Positions 6,628 through 15,792 of a stretch of DNA of 38,946 nt are shown piece after piece. The DNA is taken from assembly GCA_036655755.1 (NCBI GenBank), contig JAVVPN010000024.1:1-38946 (forward strand). The letters are read 5' to 3'. The notes under the pieces are model-generated. The model was not told the DNA's origin. It ran no database searches and worked only from the letters and a program-made list of their open reading frames with translations. The number at the start of each line of letters is the position of its first letter. Within the stretch, counting starts at the first letter, position 1. The stretch is from JAUNSR01 sp036655755. GTDB taxonomy: Bacteria; Bacteroidota; Bacteroidia; Bacteroidales; JAUNSR01. Both the position numbers and the translations under genes were made by a program.

Positions 6628-9600
6628 ATGAAGAACTTTTTACGCTTATCATGGATTATTATAGGGGTCTTGTGGTGCCAGGGAATGGTGGGACAGGATT
6701 ATATAAAAGAAGGGAATGGGTATGCACTTACTGCTATGCCGAATAATTGGTTCATATCATCATTTTCTATACCACGAAAAAATAATAGTTTATATATTCA
6801 TAAAATAAACAAATTATTATCAAATCAATATATCCAAACACTTACAATCGGAAGATACATAGGAACTACCCAAGGAACTAGTGTTGGGGGTATTGTAGAA
6901 AATGCCTTCGACAACTGTACGGCAATTTCTACATTTTTAGTAAGTTCAAACAACCAATATTATAGCGCAAACGACGGCGTATTATTTAATAAAACATACT
7001 CTACCCTCCTTTTCTATCCGGTAGCAAAAGCAGTAACCGAATATGAAATTCCGACAACCGTAACCTCTATTGCGACTTCGGCAAAACTAAACAACAAGAT
7101 TACTTCGCTGATATTTAAGGGAGGAACAATGCCGGCACTAAATAGTACAAACTTTTTAAACAATGTAAACAAAGCTAATTGCACCCTAACTGTAACTTAT
7201 GATCTTTATGACAAATTCATCAAGAGCCCATATTGGAGTGTAATCAATAATATCGTTTGTATTAAAGAGGAAAATGGACAAACTCAGATTAAATTTTCAC
7301 AAGCAGGTAATTTATCAAAATACTTAAACTCCCAACAAAACACCCTTACAAACCTAAAGATAACCGGCCCATTAAACGGGACAGACATCGCGTTTTTGCG
7401 TACTCTTACCAACACGAAAAAATTAGCCATATTGGATTTATCTGATGCCTCCATTGTAGCCGGAGGAGGAACGTATTACGATAATTATGAAACTCAAAAC
7501 GATATTTTCCCGCAATATGCTTTCGTTTATTGCCCAATACTCAAAACTATTTCATTACCAACATCTGTTAAAGAAATTGGGGCGGGAGCTTTTGAAGGAG
7601 CATCTAATATAACAGAAGTTATAATGACAGGGTGTAGTTTCGAAAAAATTGGTTTTGGGGCCTTTTTTCGAGCTGAGGGAATCACTAAATTCAATCTACC
7701 TTCTTCAGTCACAGACATTGACCCCTATGCATTTACAGAAACATGGGCGAATACCGGATATACCATTGATAATGCATAATACAAGTCTAATAATGGGGTC
7801 ATTTATACCGATAATGAAACCCAACTATTTTTATACCCAATTGCAAGCGCAAATTCATCAGTAACAATCTCGAAAAATATTACAAAAATCAATACTGAAA
7901 GCGGATTGACGCTTGCCACACAACTTGAAAAGATAGTGGTAGAAAGGGATAATAAAAATTTCAGTGCAAATAATGGAATATTGTACAGTAGCGATTTCAC
8001 GACTCTTTTAACTTATCCGCTTGCTAAAAAAGATACGGAATATGAAATTCCGGCAACAGTTACCGAAATAGCATCGTATGTAGTATTCAGCGAAAACCTG
8101 ACTTCTATTACTTATAAAGAAAATAAGGCTCCTAAAGCGACAGCAGGAAGCCCTCTATTTTCTAAAATAGATAAAACAAAATGTATGCTTTACGTATCAA
8201 AAGCCGCCTACGAATCGTTTAAAAATACTTCGCCATGGAACACGCTTACAAACATCATTCGTTATGACGCTACGCCGGAAGATTTAGCTACAAAAATCAC
8301 ACTGACCTCTGCTGGAACACTCGAAACCCAGATTGGAAATAAGAAATTTACCACAACCCATCTGATTCTTACCGGTCCTTTAAATGGCAAAGACATTAAT
8401 TGCTTACGAGAAATGGCCGGAAGCAATGCGAATGCTACGGTCTCTGGAAAAGGGCAGTTAGCATATCTGGATATCAAGAATACAACCATCGTACAAAGCG
8501 ATGATATTTATCTGAACCAAGGAATAGGGAATACTGGTAACTCAGCAGATAAAAAGGAGGCTCAAAAAACCACAAATAATCTGTTTCCTCATTACGCATT
8601 TTACAAATGTCCGACGCTGCAAACCATTATTCTGCCAACGTCAGTAACCGCAATAGGAAACTCGGCCTTACGGGCTTGCGATAACCTGAGCAAAGTAGAT
8701 ATGACTGATTGTGAATTTACTTCGATAGATCACAATGCCTTCAGATCTTCTAAAAAAATTGCTACTTTCAATCTTCCGGTATCTCTTGAAACGATAGCTA
8801 ATGACGCCTTCGTAGAGACAACAGTAAATAAAGAGTTTAAACTGCAATCTTCAAGCAATTGGTTTGAAGTACAAGAGGGTGTTTTGTTTTCAAAAGACAA
8901 GAAAAACCTGGTTGCTTTCCCGGCCGGTAAGAATATTACCGAATACACCGTTCCTTTCGGAACAGAAAGAATCGTAAGTTGTGCATTCTCTTTTTCTGCA
9001 TTAAAAACACTTAGTATGCCTTATGGACTTATTTATTTGGAACCATGGGCTTTTGAAGGCACTAATTTCGCATCCCTAACCTTGCCTGCAACTGTTACGG
9101 AGATCGGACGTGGGGTATTTCTTGGATGCGGCTCGGTGGAACACCTTTATATTCACAACCCAACTCCCCCTGCTGTTAGCGATAAGGAGGGTCAAGAATT
9201 AGATAAGATTAATTGTATCCTTCATGTCCCGTATCAGAAAAAAGACACTTACAAGAAAGCTAATTATTGGAGTGAATTTACGAAGATTGAAGAGTTGAGT
9301 GACGTAATTTATGTTTATACGGCCGGTACACTTAAAAGCACATTACGTAATATGGGTATCGAACCAAGTGAACTTTCATCGATTATGGTACACGGGTTCT
9401 TGAATGGCAACGATATCAAATACCTGCGCGAATTGGCCGGAGTCGATTCGATAGGACAACCAATATTAAACACAAAATTGAAATCGATCAATATCGGCCA
9501 GGCAACGATCCAAGCAGGAGGAGATCCTTATCTTACTTTAAATAGAACATCTTATACTACTTCCGAAAATAACCTTGGAAAATATGCATTTGCCAATACC

Positions 9601-10743
9601 GGATTGGAAGCATTCCATTTCCCTGCAAATATCGCAGCTGTGGAAGCGAATATATTTACGGCGTGTCGGGATCTAAACTATATTGTGTTTGAAACGCTTC
9701 CGGGCGGAATGAATATTAACGACGTAAAATCACTGTTGGACGAATCTCAACCAAACGGAATTATTGCGATCAACAGTAATAATCCCGGCAACAATTCAAA
9801 TATTGCAAACGTGGTATTTGCCAATGACAAAAACGCGACGGTAGAATTAACAGATAAGTTCAATTATGTATCTCATGTGAAATTATCGCTTGAAAGCTGC
9901 ACGTTTACCAAGCATTTTTCAAAAGCGACTAAAGATGGAGAAACGCGTGGTTGGGAAACCATTATCCTACCGTTTAAGCCCACTGAAATCAGAGGGTACA
10001 ACAGAAGAGGGGTAGAAGCCTTTCTGGTTCCGTTTAACGAAAATGAAAAGGATGAAGCCGAATTTGACGGACAGGGGTTACTTGTATTGAATTTCTGGTT
10101 AAGAAAATTGACTCCGACAGGATTCGTAGATGTAACATTCCACGAAATAGAGCCCAATACGCCATACATCATTTCGATGCCGAATAGTCCGAAGGATTAT
10201 AACAACACTTATAATATTCAGGGGGATGTACAATTTATAGCTTATGCACCTACAGAAAGTAGTATTGAGCTGAACGAAACAACCGAACTGAAGACAATAG
10301 CCGGCGAAACATTTGATATGGCGGCAACATTTAAAAACAGAACCGACATAAAAGATGCTTATGTTTTAAATGCTGAAGGAACTTCGTTTGATTTGATATC
10401 AACAATCACCCAAAAACAGGACACAATCAATGCTTTCGAAGCATATGCCACTGCACATCCGGCTTACAAGGGTGTAAGAAGTCTTAGTATCAATCAACGT
10501 CCAAATATTCCGTCCGGTCTGAGAGATATCATGATGAATGGTGCTGATGGTGAAGAAAAAGAATTTATCATCAAGAAAGCTGCCAACGGCATCCGAATCG
10601 TATCGAATGTAAACAAAGCTATTCAGATCCATTCGATTGAAGGGCGTCTGATTGCAAAGGAATACATTTATGAAGGCGAAAACTTTGTCGCATTACCGAA
10701 AGGTATTTACCTCATTGAACGCCAAAAAGTAGTAGTATATTAA
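6628..10743 (+). pseudogene. BspA-like leucine-rich-repeat surface protein, interrupted by an in-frame TAA
   Basis: One reading frame of 1371 codons plus the final stop is broken only by TAA at 7777-7779. Translation runs on in the same frame on both sides with matching repeats. The N-terminus is a signal peptide (MKNFLRLSWIIIGVLWCQG). BspA/LRR_5 repeats such as YEIPTTVTSIA, ISLPTSVKEIG and FNLPSSVTDID follow. A larger unit anchored by GPLNG.DI..LR recurs at about residues 244, 579 and 921 (the last as GFLNGNDIKYLR), a period of about 335. From about residue 1108 (GWETIILPF) the protein shares a C-terminal module with the GLUG protein at 11417, ending LPKGIYLIERQKVVVY. BspA-like proteins are adhesins at the cell surface. 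The stop gives a secreted 383-aa fragment. The downstream part has no ATG until about 8183 and no signal peptide. True nonsense mutation and sequencing error are both possible. Confidence 0.85.
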
Positions 10744-10776
10744 ACAACACTGATTTATCAGGGATCTATACCTCAA

Positions 10777-10834
10777 ATCCCCCTTATTAAATACCTCTCT
10801 CAAGATGGTTTTTAATAAGGGGGATCTCTTTTTT
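10777..10834 (+). terminator. Rho-independent terminator after the LRR gene
   Basis: ATCCCCCTTATTAAA (10777-10791) pairs perfectly with TTTAATAAGGGGGAT (10811-10825), a 15-bp stem with a 19-nt loop. It is followed by CTCTTTTTT. It lies 34 bp after the stop codon. Confidence 0.85.
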
Positions 10835-10945
10835 ACTGAATATCGGCAGAGGAACAATACGGAATTTTATTTATATTAATTCTATTTTACTAAACATTTA
10901 ACATTTTTACTTACCATATATTTACGCAAACCAAGCAAATCTATC

Positions 10946-10953
10946 TATATTTG
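10946..10953 (+). promoter_or_regulatory. Promoter-like -7 box of the second micropeptide/GLUG cassette
   Basis: TATATTTG matches TAnnTTTG exactly. The -33 side is weak: TTTA at 10921-10924, 21 bp upstream. The start site would be near 10960, again with a long leader (about 145 nt) as in the first cassette. Confidence 0.45.
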
Positions 10954-11106
10954 TTTCAAACAAGAGCTGTAAAACTTATACAGAACTGTGTGATTATACA
11001 TAATTATACATTATTTAAATTAAGCATTACGCACTCTCTATAAAATATTAATTAATTGCTTATTTTGACTAATATCTAAATATCAGTCAGAAATTGTTTG
11101 CGAATT

Positions 11107-11268
11107 ATGGAAAAATTAAAGTACACCACTCCTATACTGGAAGTTATCGTTATTGAAGCTGAAGAAGTTATGTCCGGATCATCATACGGATTGGAAGATA
11201 TGGATAATGAAAATCCTGATTTTCATTCAAACGATAAACAAACCTATCGTACGATGTGGGGACGATAA
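11107..11268 (+). CDS. Micropeptide of unknown function, 53 aa (cassette 2)
   Basis: This short gene is supported by its similarity to the 63-aa peptide of cassette 1. It opens MEKLKYTTPILEVIVIEAEE and continues VMSGSSYG, sharing the Y-x-x-P-x-L...I-x-I-E-x-E-E-V motif and a Ser soon after it. The tail (LEDMDNENPDFHSNDKQT, then YRTMWGR) is acidic and Asn-rich and does not resemble the other peptide's Gly-rich tail, apart from a Trp near the end. It has no signal peptide. A GLUG-repeat secreted protein starts 148 bp downstream. Conserved head, diverged tail and the same genomic position in both cassettes argue for a real gene. The function is unknown. Confidence 0.7.
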   Translation: MEKLKYTTPILEVIVIEAEEVMSGSSYGLEDMDNENPDFHSNDKQTYRTMWGR

Positions 11269-11288
11269 CATTCGAATAGCGCAGTTAC

Positions 11289-11422
11289 ACCTTTGTGTTA
11301 AAAATCAAACTCTATATAAATGAAATCGCCATAACTCACCTAAAGTTGAGATACCCAACATACAGTATATAAATGGCGCATTTATACCTTGATGTTAAAA
11401 ATCAAACTCTATATAAATGAAA
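11289..11422 (+). repeat. Duplicated translation-start leader of the GLUG gene
   Basis: The 37-bp stretch that ends in the GLUG start codon (11386-11422, including GTTAAAAATCAAACTC and TATATAAATGAAA) is present 97 bp upstream at 11289-11325 with only two mismatches. The upstream copy also carries the ATG (11320-11322), but there it opens a 4-codon frame (ATG AAA TCG CCA TAA, ending 11334). A third TATATAAATG occurs at 11366-11375. The result is a ghost start site and mini-ORF in the leader. Confidence 0.75.
11368..11386. promoter_or_regulatory. Palindrome in the GLUG leader
   Basis: TATAAATG-GCG-CATTTATA is a perfect 8-bp inverted repeat with a 3-bp centre, located 31-49 bp before the GLUG start codon and between the two leader copies. 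It could be an operator or an RNA hairpin near the ribosome-binding region. Confidence 0.35.
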
Positions 11423-13933
11423 AAATTTACTCATTTACTTCTCTTCTTTCTGAGCATACTTACATCTGTAACAGTACAGGCCAGTAAGGAGCCCAGATTT
11501 ATTAATAATGAATATCTTATTGAAGATGCTGAAAATATGTTTTGGCTGGCTGAAAAGACCAATGCCGGGAACGATTTTAAAGGGGTAAATTTCAGAATCA
11601 AGAGTTACTGGATTGGCGCATATAATCAAAACTGGACTCCTATCGGTACGGAAGAACACCCTTTTCGAGGGAATTTTGACGGAAACGGACATTGTTTCAA
11701 CGGACTGACGATTCATTCCGATTTACCTTATGTAGGCCTGTTCGGATACGTGGAGGAGGGTGTGATTAAAAACCTTAGCATTAAAGACTACCGCATTATT
11801 ACGGAGCATCCGCAAGGATACGCAGGAGTAATAGCGGGATATTCGGATGCGGTGATCATTAACTGTGCTTCAATCGGGGGCGACGAATGGTGGAGTCACT
11901 TGAGTGCACCTTATTGTGCAGGTGGCCTGGTAGGGAAAGCGGATAATGCGATTTATAATAGTCAGGCACGGAATCTGCACAAAATAGAAAAAGCGAATTT
12001 TACAGGAGGTATCGTAGGAGAATCGAACTCTCTGGTGGCCGACTGCTTCAGCAATATCAAGAAACTGAATGGCCGTGATAAGGGCCATATGGTGGCGAAG
12101 TTAAATAAACCCGGCAAACTGCATGACAATTTCAGAAATAAGGAATGGCATGCCGCTGAAGACAATAGCAATTCAAAAGATGGGGCACGCTTGGATGTGG
12201 CCAAATTTACAACCAGACTCAATCAAAACCGGAGTAAATATTTTGCATATCAGCCATTAGCGGAATGGAATGACAATGGCCTACAAGCAGGCAATCAGGA
12301 TTCGGGTAACACCGAGACTCCTTTTAGTGGAAAAGGAAGTGGTACGGAATTAGATCCGTTCACGATAACCAATGCACAGCAACTGACTGAACTGGCCAAT
12401 GTAGTAAACCAGCAACTTGCGGGATATACGACAGCTTATTATAAAATAATGAATGATATTGACCTAACGGGGGTGGAATGGCAGCCGATTGGCAAAAATG
12501 CATCCGCTCCGTTTAAAGGCCAATTCGACGGCAACTTCAAAGAGATATCGAATCTCTGCGTGAAATCGGAAGTTTATTTCGGCGGTCTGTTCGGATATGT
12601 CCGGGAAGGATCAGTAAAATATACAGCACTACACAATGTAGATGTTTTAGGTGTGAAAGATGTAGGACATAATGTAACCTATATTGCAGGCCTTATAGGG
12701 TATGCACAGCAAGCGAATGTGGAAGGCAATATCATATATGGAAATATCGAAGTGAACCGCAATGGAGGTAATAATACCAAAGACATGGCGCGTGTAATAG
12801 GGATGTTTGATAACGGATCGACAGTAAAAGGGAACTACGCGACCGGAGATTTGATCGGCTATGAAGAGGGACATAATCATCGAGACGGCGAAACAATTAC
12901 CCTTTTCGATAATAGCCAAACTGTTATTATGGAAGGAAACCGAAGTTATCTATTGCAAGGGGATTTCTCTTCGCTGACCGTAGAAGGTGAAAATGTAATT
13001 TTATTTTGCCGCAATAATGTAATCGACGGAAAACTTTCACTGAATGCCACAACCACTCAGCGGGGAACAGTAACAACAGGTGCGCTCGAATTTACTGAAA
13101 CTACGAATATAAATCCGGAAGGAATAAACAATCTGGGCGAAATTATCATGAAACGCCAACCGGCAACCTGGACAGAGGCCAGCGGTACGGGGTGGGAAAC
13201 GATTTGCTTGCCTTTTGATGCAAACGTATATGCCGACGGAAAGCTGATCGCTCCGATTACGAAAACCTCGAAAGGGGCCTACTGGCTGCGTGAGTTTGTT
13301 GAACCGGCGAATAATGATAGCGAAGGATATGTATATTTTGCTTCATACGAAAATGCAATTGAACCCAATGATTTTGCCATACGCCAGCATGTTCCTTATA
13401 TACTCTCTTTTCCGGGAGACAGGTATGGAGTAAACAGCCTTAAAAAGAAGCAGATTACTTACCGGGGATATGGTGAAGTAAAATTAAATTCAACAAATCC
13501 GAAGTTGACTCATGAAAAAAGCGACTATGTATTTGAAGGACATTTTCTGACAACAGAAAAAGAGAGCTGCTATGTATTGAATAACAATGGGAGCAGTTTC
13601 GAACTGCATCCTATAACGATTGTAAATCCGTTTTGCGCCGTACTGCGCACGAAAAGCAGTGATTTGCCGGTAATACAGGCGCTTCGCATTGCCACCGGAT
13701 CTAATCAGCCCACTAGTATGACAGACGGAACAAATCAGGACGACAAGATATTTGCTTATGCTTCGGACGGAATATTGTATATATCGACCGATACCCCGGG
13801 TATGGTACAAGTACACCATGCGACAACCGGAATAATGGTAGCCGAGGTATATGTGAGCGATAATACGGCTACCGTAAACGGATTACCAAAAGGTATTTAT
13901 CTGGTAAACCGCGAAAAAGTGGTAATTTATTAA
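11417..13933 (+). CDS. Secreted GLUG-repeat surface protein, 838 aa
   Basis: A signal peptide (MKKFTHLLLFFLSILTSVTV) is followed by a first GLUG-type beta-helix region at about residues 40-230 (PFRGNFDGNGHCFNGLTI, VGLFGYVEEGVIKNLSI, GGLVGKA, GGIVGES). A second begins at about residue 305 (GKGSGTELDPFTITNAQQL, FKGQFDGNFKEISNL, GGLFGYV, AGLIGYA). GLUG repeats occur in bacterial surface adhesins and IgA-protease-like proteins. From about residue 592 (GWETICLPF) to the end it carries the same C-terminal module as the LRR protein at 6628, ending GLPKGIYLVNREKVVIY, probably a secretion or surface-sorting tail. It is the second gene of a cassette with the micropeptide at 11107. The start is fixed by the signal peptide and the 11417 ATG. 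Adhesin function is inferred. Confidence 0.88.
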   Translation: MKKFTHLLLFFLSILTSVTVQASKEPRFINNEYLIEDAENMFWLAEKTNAGNDFKGVNFRIKSYWIGAYNQNWTPIGTEEHPFRGNFDGNGHCFNGLTIHSDLPYVGLFGYVEEGVIKNLSIKDYRIITEHPQGYAGVIAGYSDAVIINCASIGGDEWWSHLSAPYCAGGLVGKADNAIYNSQARNLHKIEKANFTGGIVGESNSLVADCFSNIKKLNGRDKGHMVAKLNKPGKLHDNFRNKEWHAAEDNSNSKDGARLDVAKFTTRLNQNRSKYFAYQPLAEWNDNGLQAGNQDSGNTETPFSGKGSGTELDPFTITNAQQLTELANVVNQQLAGYTTAYYKIMNDIDLTGVEWQPIGKNASAPFKGQFDGNFKEISNLCVKSEVYFGGLFGYVREGSVKYTALHNVDVLGVKDVGHNVTYIAGLIGYAQQANVEGNIIYGNIEVNRNGGNNTKDMARVIGMFDNGSTVKGNYATGDLIGYEEGHNHRDGETITLFDNSQTVIMEGNRSYLLQGDFSSLTVEGENVILFCRNNVIDGKLSLNATTTQRGTVTTGALEFTETTNINPEGINNLGEIIMKRQPATWTEASGTGWETICLPFDANVYADGKLIAPITKTSKGAYWLREFVEPANNDSEGYVYFASYENAIEPNDFAIRQHVPYILSFPGDRYGVNSLKKKQITYRGYGEVKLNSTNPKLTHEKSDYVFEGHFLTTEKESCYVLNNNGSSFELHPITIVNPFCAVLRTKSSDLPVIQALRIATGSNQPTSMTDGTNQDDKIFAYASDGILYISTDTPGMVQVHHATTGIMVAEVYVSDNTATVNGLPKGIYLVNREKVVIY

Positions 13934-13935
13934 AG

Positions 13936-13963
13936 AAAAAGGGTGCAGCAATGCGCCCTTTTT
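13936..13963 (+). terminator. Rho-independent terminator after the GLUG gene
   Basis: AAAAAGGGTGC (13936-13946) pairs with GCGCCCTTTTT (13953-13963) through one G-U wobble, with a 6-nt loop. It begins 2 bp after the stop codon. Confidence 0.85.
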
Positions 13964-14018
13964 GCGTTGTTTCCGTTTTGTTTATAATTGCTACAGTACT
14001 TGCAGGATGGAATTAGAT

Positions 14019-14026
14019 TATCTTTG
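14019..14026 (+). promoter_or_regulatory. Promoter -7 box of the HAD gene
   Basis: TATCTTTG is an exact TAnnTTTG match. It lies 19 bp before the ATG at 14045 and downstream of the alternative upstream ATG at 13988, so it decides the start. The -33 side (TACTTGCAGG) is poor. Confidence 0.55.
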
Positions 14027-14044
14027 CACCCGATAAAAATTGAA

Positions 14045-14749
14045 ATGACAAAAATGAATCAGATTAAAGTAATTGCTTTTGATGCGGACGACACCTTATG
14101 GGTATGCGAACCGATTTTCCGCACCATGGAGGCGAAAGTATGTGAGTTGCTGTCGGAATATATGGATAAAGAACAGTTGCTCAAGGAGATTCTGAAAAAT
14201 CATATAGCAAACCTGCCTTTATATGGATATGGCATTAAGGGATATATTCTTTCATTAACCGAAACAGCTTTGAAAATCAGTGCCGGACAGGTACCTCAGG
14301 AGGTGATCGACCGGATTATTGCTTACGGAAAAGAGATGTTACAGGAGCCGGTAGTATTGCTTCAGGATGTAAGTGAGGTGTTACCGCGCCTAAAAGAGCA
14401 TTTCAGACTGATGGTGATAACCAAAGGAGATTTGCTGGATCAGCAACGTAAGCTGGATGCTTCGGGATTACTACCCTATTTCAATGATATTGAGATTGTG
14501 AGCGATAAAAAAACGGCCGACTACGAGAAGCTTTTTGAGCGTCACGGAATCGATCCGAAGGAGTTTATGATGGTGGGCAACAGCCTGAAATCGGATATTC
14601 TCCCGGTGATTGAACTGGGCGCGGCGGGCGTACATATTCCGTATGAGATTACATGGGAACATGAGAAGGTGGAAGATCTTGACCACAGCAATCCGTTGCT
14701 GCATGAGATATCCCATCTGGAAGAAATCTATCCGATTGTCGGACTCTGA
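14045..14749 (+). CDS. HAD-superfamily hydrolase, 234 aa
   Basis: This is a phosphatase of the haloacid-dehalogenase fold. Motif I is DADDT (residues 13-17), giving the nucleophile D13 and acid/base D15. Motif II is T126 in VITKGD, the motif III lysine is K155 or K156 (SDKKTADY), and motif IV is VGNSLKSDI (177-185) with D184. Residues 20-115 form a helical cap, as in phosphoglycolate-phosphatase-like or pyrimidine-nucleotidase-like members. The frame opens at 13988, but I chose 14045 because the promoter box at 14019-14026 is downstream of the earlier ATG and homology-like sequence starts at QIKVIAFDAD. It has no signal peptide, so it is cytoplasmic. It converges with the ankyrin gene, 26 bp away. 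The substrate cannot be told from sequence. Confidence 0.88.
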   Translation: MTKMNQIKVIAFDADDTLWVCEPIFRTMEAKVCELLSEYMDKEQLLKEILKNHIANLPLYGYGIKGYILSLTETALKISAGQVPQEVIDRIIAYGKEMLQEPVVLLQDVSEVLPRLKEHFRLMVITKGDLLDQQRKLDASGLLPYFNDIEIVSDKKTADYEKLFERHGIDPKEFMMVGNSLKSDILPVIELGAAGVHIPYEITWEHEKVEDLDHSNPLLHEISHLEEIYPIVGL

Positions 14750-14775
14750 AAAGAATCATTCCCCTCGCGAGAAGG

Positions 14776-15591
14776 TCATGAATAGTTCGGAATCATCTGA
14801 ACAGGAGTTAATCCATCTTCATTTTTCAATGCATCATCCGCACCATACTGAAGAAGCAGATCGGCTATTTCGAACTCTTCGTTTTCATAAGCGTAATGAA
14901 GGGCGGTATTACCGAAGTGGTCGGCCTGATTGATTGCTACGCCGGTTTGCAATAACATATCGGTCAGCTCATAATGCGCATTGCCTGCCGCAAAAATCAA
15001 GGCAGAGCGGCCGTTATAGTCGGGGTGTTCGGGATTGGCGCCATTGTTCATCAATAAACTCGCCGCATAAAGCTGCCCCATCGCACACGCTTCTTGCAAC
15101 GGAGTGGTTTCATACATATCAAAAGCATCGATCGGAGCTCCGGCCTCAAGTAAGGGAACGATCAAAGCAGAGTTATTGACAGCAACCACCAGATGAAGGG
15201 GCGTATTACCTAAATCATCGGCAGCATCGACAAATTTACGATTTCGTATCAGCTGCTCGGTTTCGACCGGATCATTTAAGAGAATCGCCTGATGAAGCGG
15301 TGTTCCTACCCGTGCTCCGGCCTGAATCATTTGGCCTACGATAAGCGGTGAATAATGCTCGCAGATCATCAGTACCTGAAAAGGAGTGAATCCGGCTGAA
15401 TTGAGCGCATTGATATCCGCACCGGCTTCCAATAAGAGCGAAATAATTTCGTCATACCCATTTTCAGCGGCATAATGGATGGGCATCCATCCCTCTTCGT
15501 TGCGTATGTTGGGTACTACTCCATTTTGAAGGGCAACGCGCGCTTTTTCCAAATCGCCGTTCTGACATGCTTCGAATAATAATGCTTTCAT
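14776..15591 (-). CDS. Ankyrin-repeat protein, 271 aa
   Basis: The protein is built almost entirely of ankyrin repeats, a scaffold for protein-protein contact. Recognisable repeats are NEEGWMPIHYAAENGYDEII, SAGFTPFQVLMICEHYSPLI, DLGNTPLHLVVAVNNSALIV, MYETTPLQEACAMGQLYAAS, YNGRSALIFAAGNAHYELTD, HFGNTALHYAYENEEFEIAD and a C-terminal NEDGLTPVQ cap. The N-terminal cap starts MKALLFEACQNGDLEKARVA. It has no signal peptide and no enzymatic domain. It is a single-gene unit with its own promoter-like box upstream and the DUF4301 terminator beyond that. Its partner is unknown. Confidence 0.9.
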   Translation of the reverse strand: MKALLFEACQNGDLEKARVALQNGVVPNIRNEEGWMPIHYAAENGYDEIISLLLEAGADINALNSAGFTPFQVLMICEHYSPLIVGQMIQAGARVGTPLHQAILLNDPVETEQLIRNRKFVDAADDLGNTPLHLVVAVNNSALIVPLLEAGAPIDAFDMYETTPLQEACAMGQLYAASLLMNNGANPEHPDYNGRSALIFAAGNAHYELTDMLLQTGVAINQADHFGNTALHYAYENEEFEIADLLLQYGADDALKNEDGLTPVQMIPNYS

Positions 15592-15621
15592 TGCTTTTCC
15601 TTCTTTTATTGATTACTGATA

Positions 15622-15629
15622 CAAATGTA
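15622..15629 (-). promoter_or_regulatory. Promoter -7 box of the ankyrin gene
   Basis: On the minus strand TACATTTG fits TAnnTTTG. It lies 30 bp before the start codon. No clear -33 box is seen at 19-21 bp. Confidence 0.45.
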
Positions 15630-15707
15630 AATGTTATAAAAATGATAAAGGAGAAAAGGTGTAAATTTAACTCTTTAGGAGTGCCTGCTTCCTTAGAGGA
15701 ATAAAAG

Positions 15708-15763
15708 AAATCCCCTGCTGAAATTAAAGTTTTGATATGAACTTCAAAGTCGGCAGGGGATTT
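15708..15763 (-). terminator. Terminator after the DUF4301 gene
   Basis: AAATCCCCTGC (15708-15718) and GCAGGGGATTT (15753-15763) form an 11-bp stem. A smaller inner stem (AAGTT/AACTT) sits in the loop. T-runs flank both sides. It lies between the DUF4301 stop and the ankyrin promoter, so it most likely ends DUF4301 transcription. Confidence 0.75.
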
Positions 15764-15792
15764 TTTATTTTAATACATCTGGCTATTGCAGG

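Larger units (their letters stand above)
10744..11106. other. 363-bp intergenic region between the two surface-protein cassettes
   Basis: No gene is supported. It holds the terminator of the first cassette (10777-10834), then very AT-rich DNA with a promoter-like box (10946-10953) and about 145 nt of leader for the second micropeptide. Confidence 0.6.

Noticed and set aside
7906..10743. Separate 945-aa gene beginning at a TTG codon
   Set aside because: It is in the same frame as the upstream LRR fragment and starts mid-repeat without a signal peptide, so it is better read as the rest of an interrupted gene.
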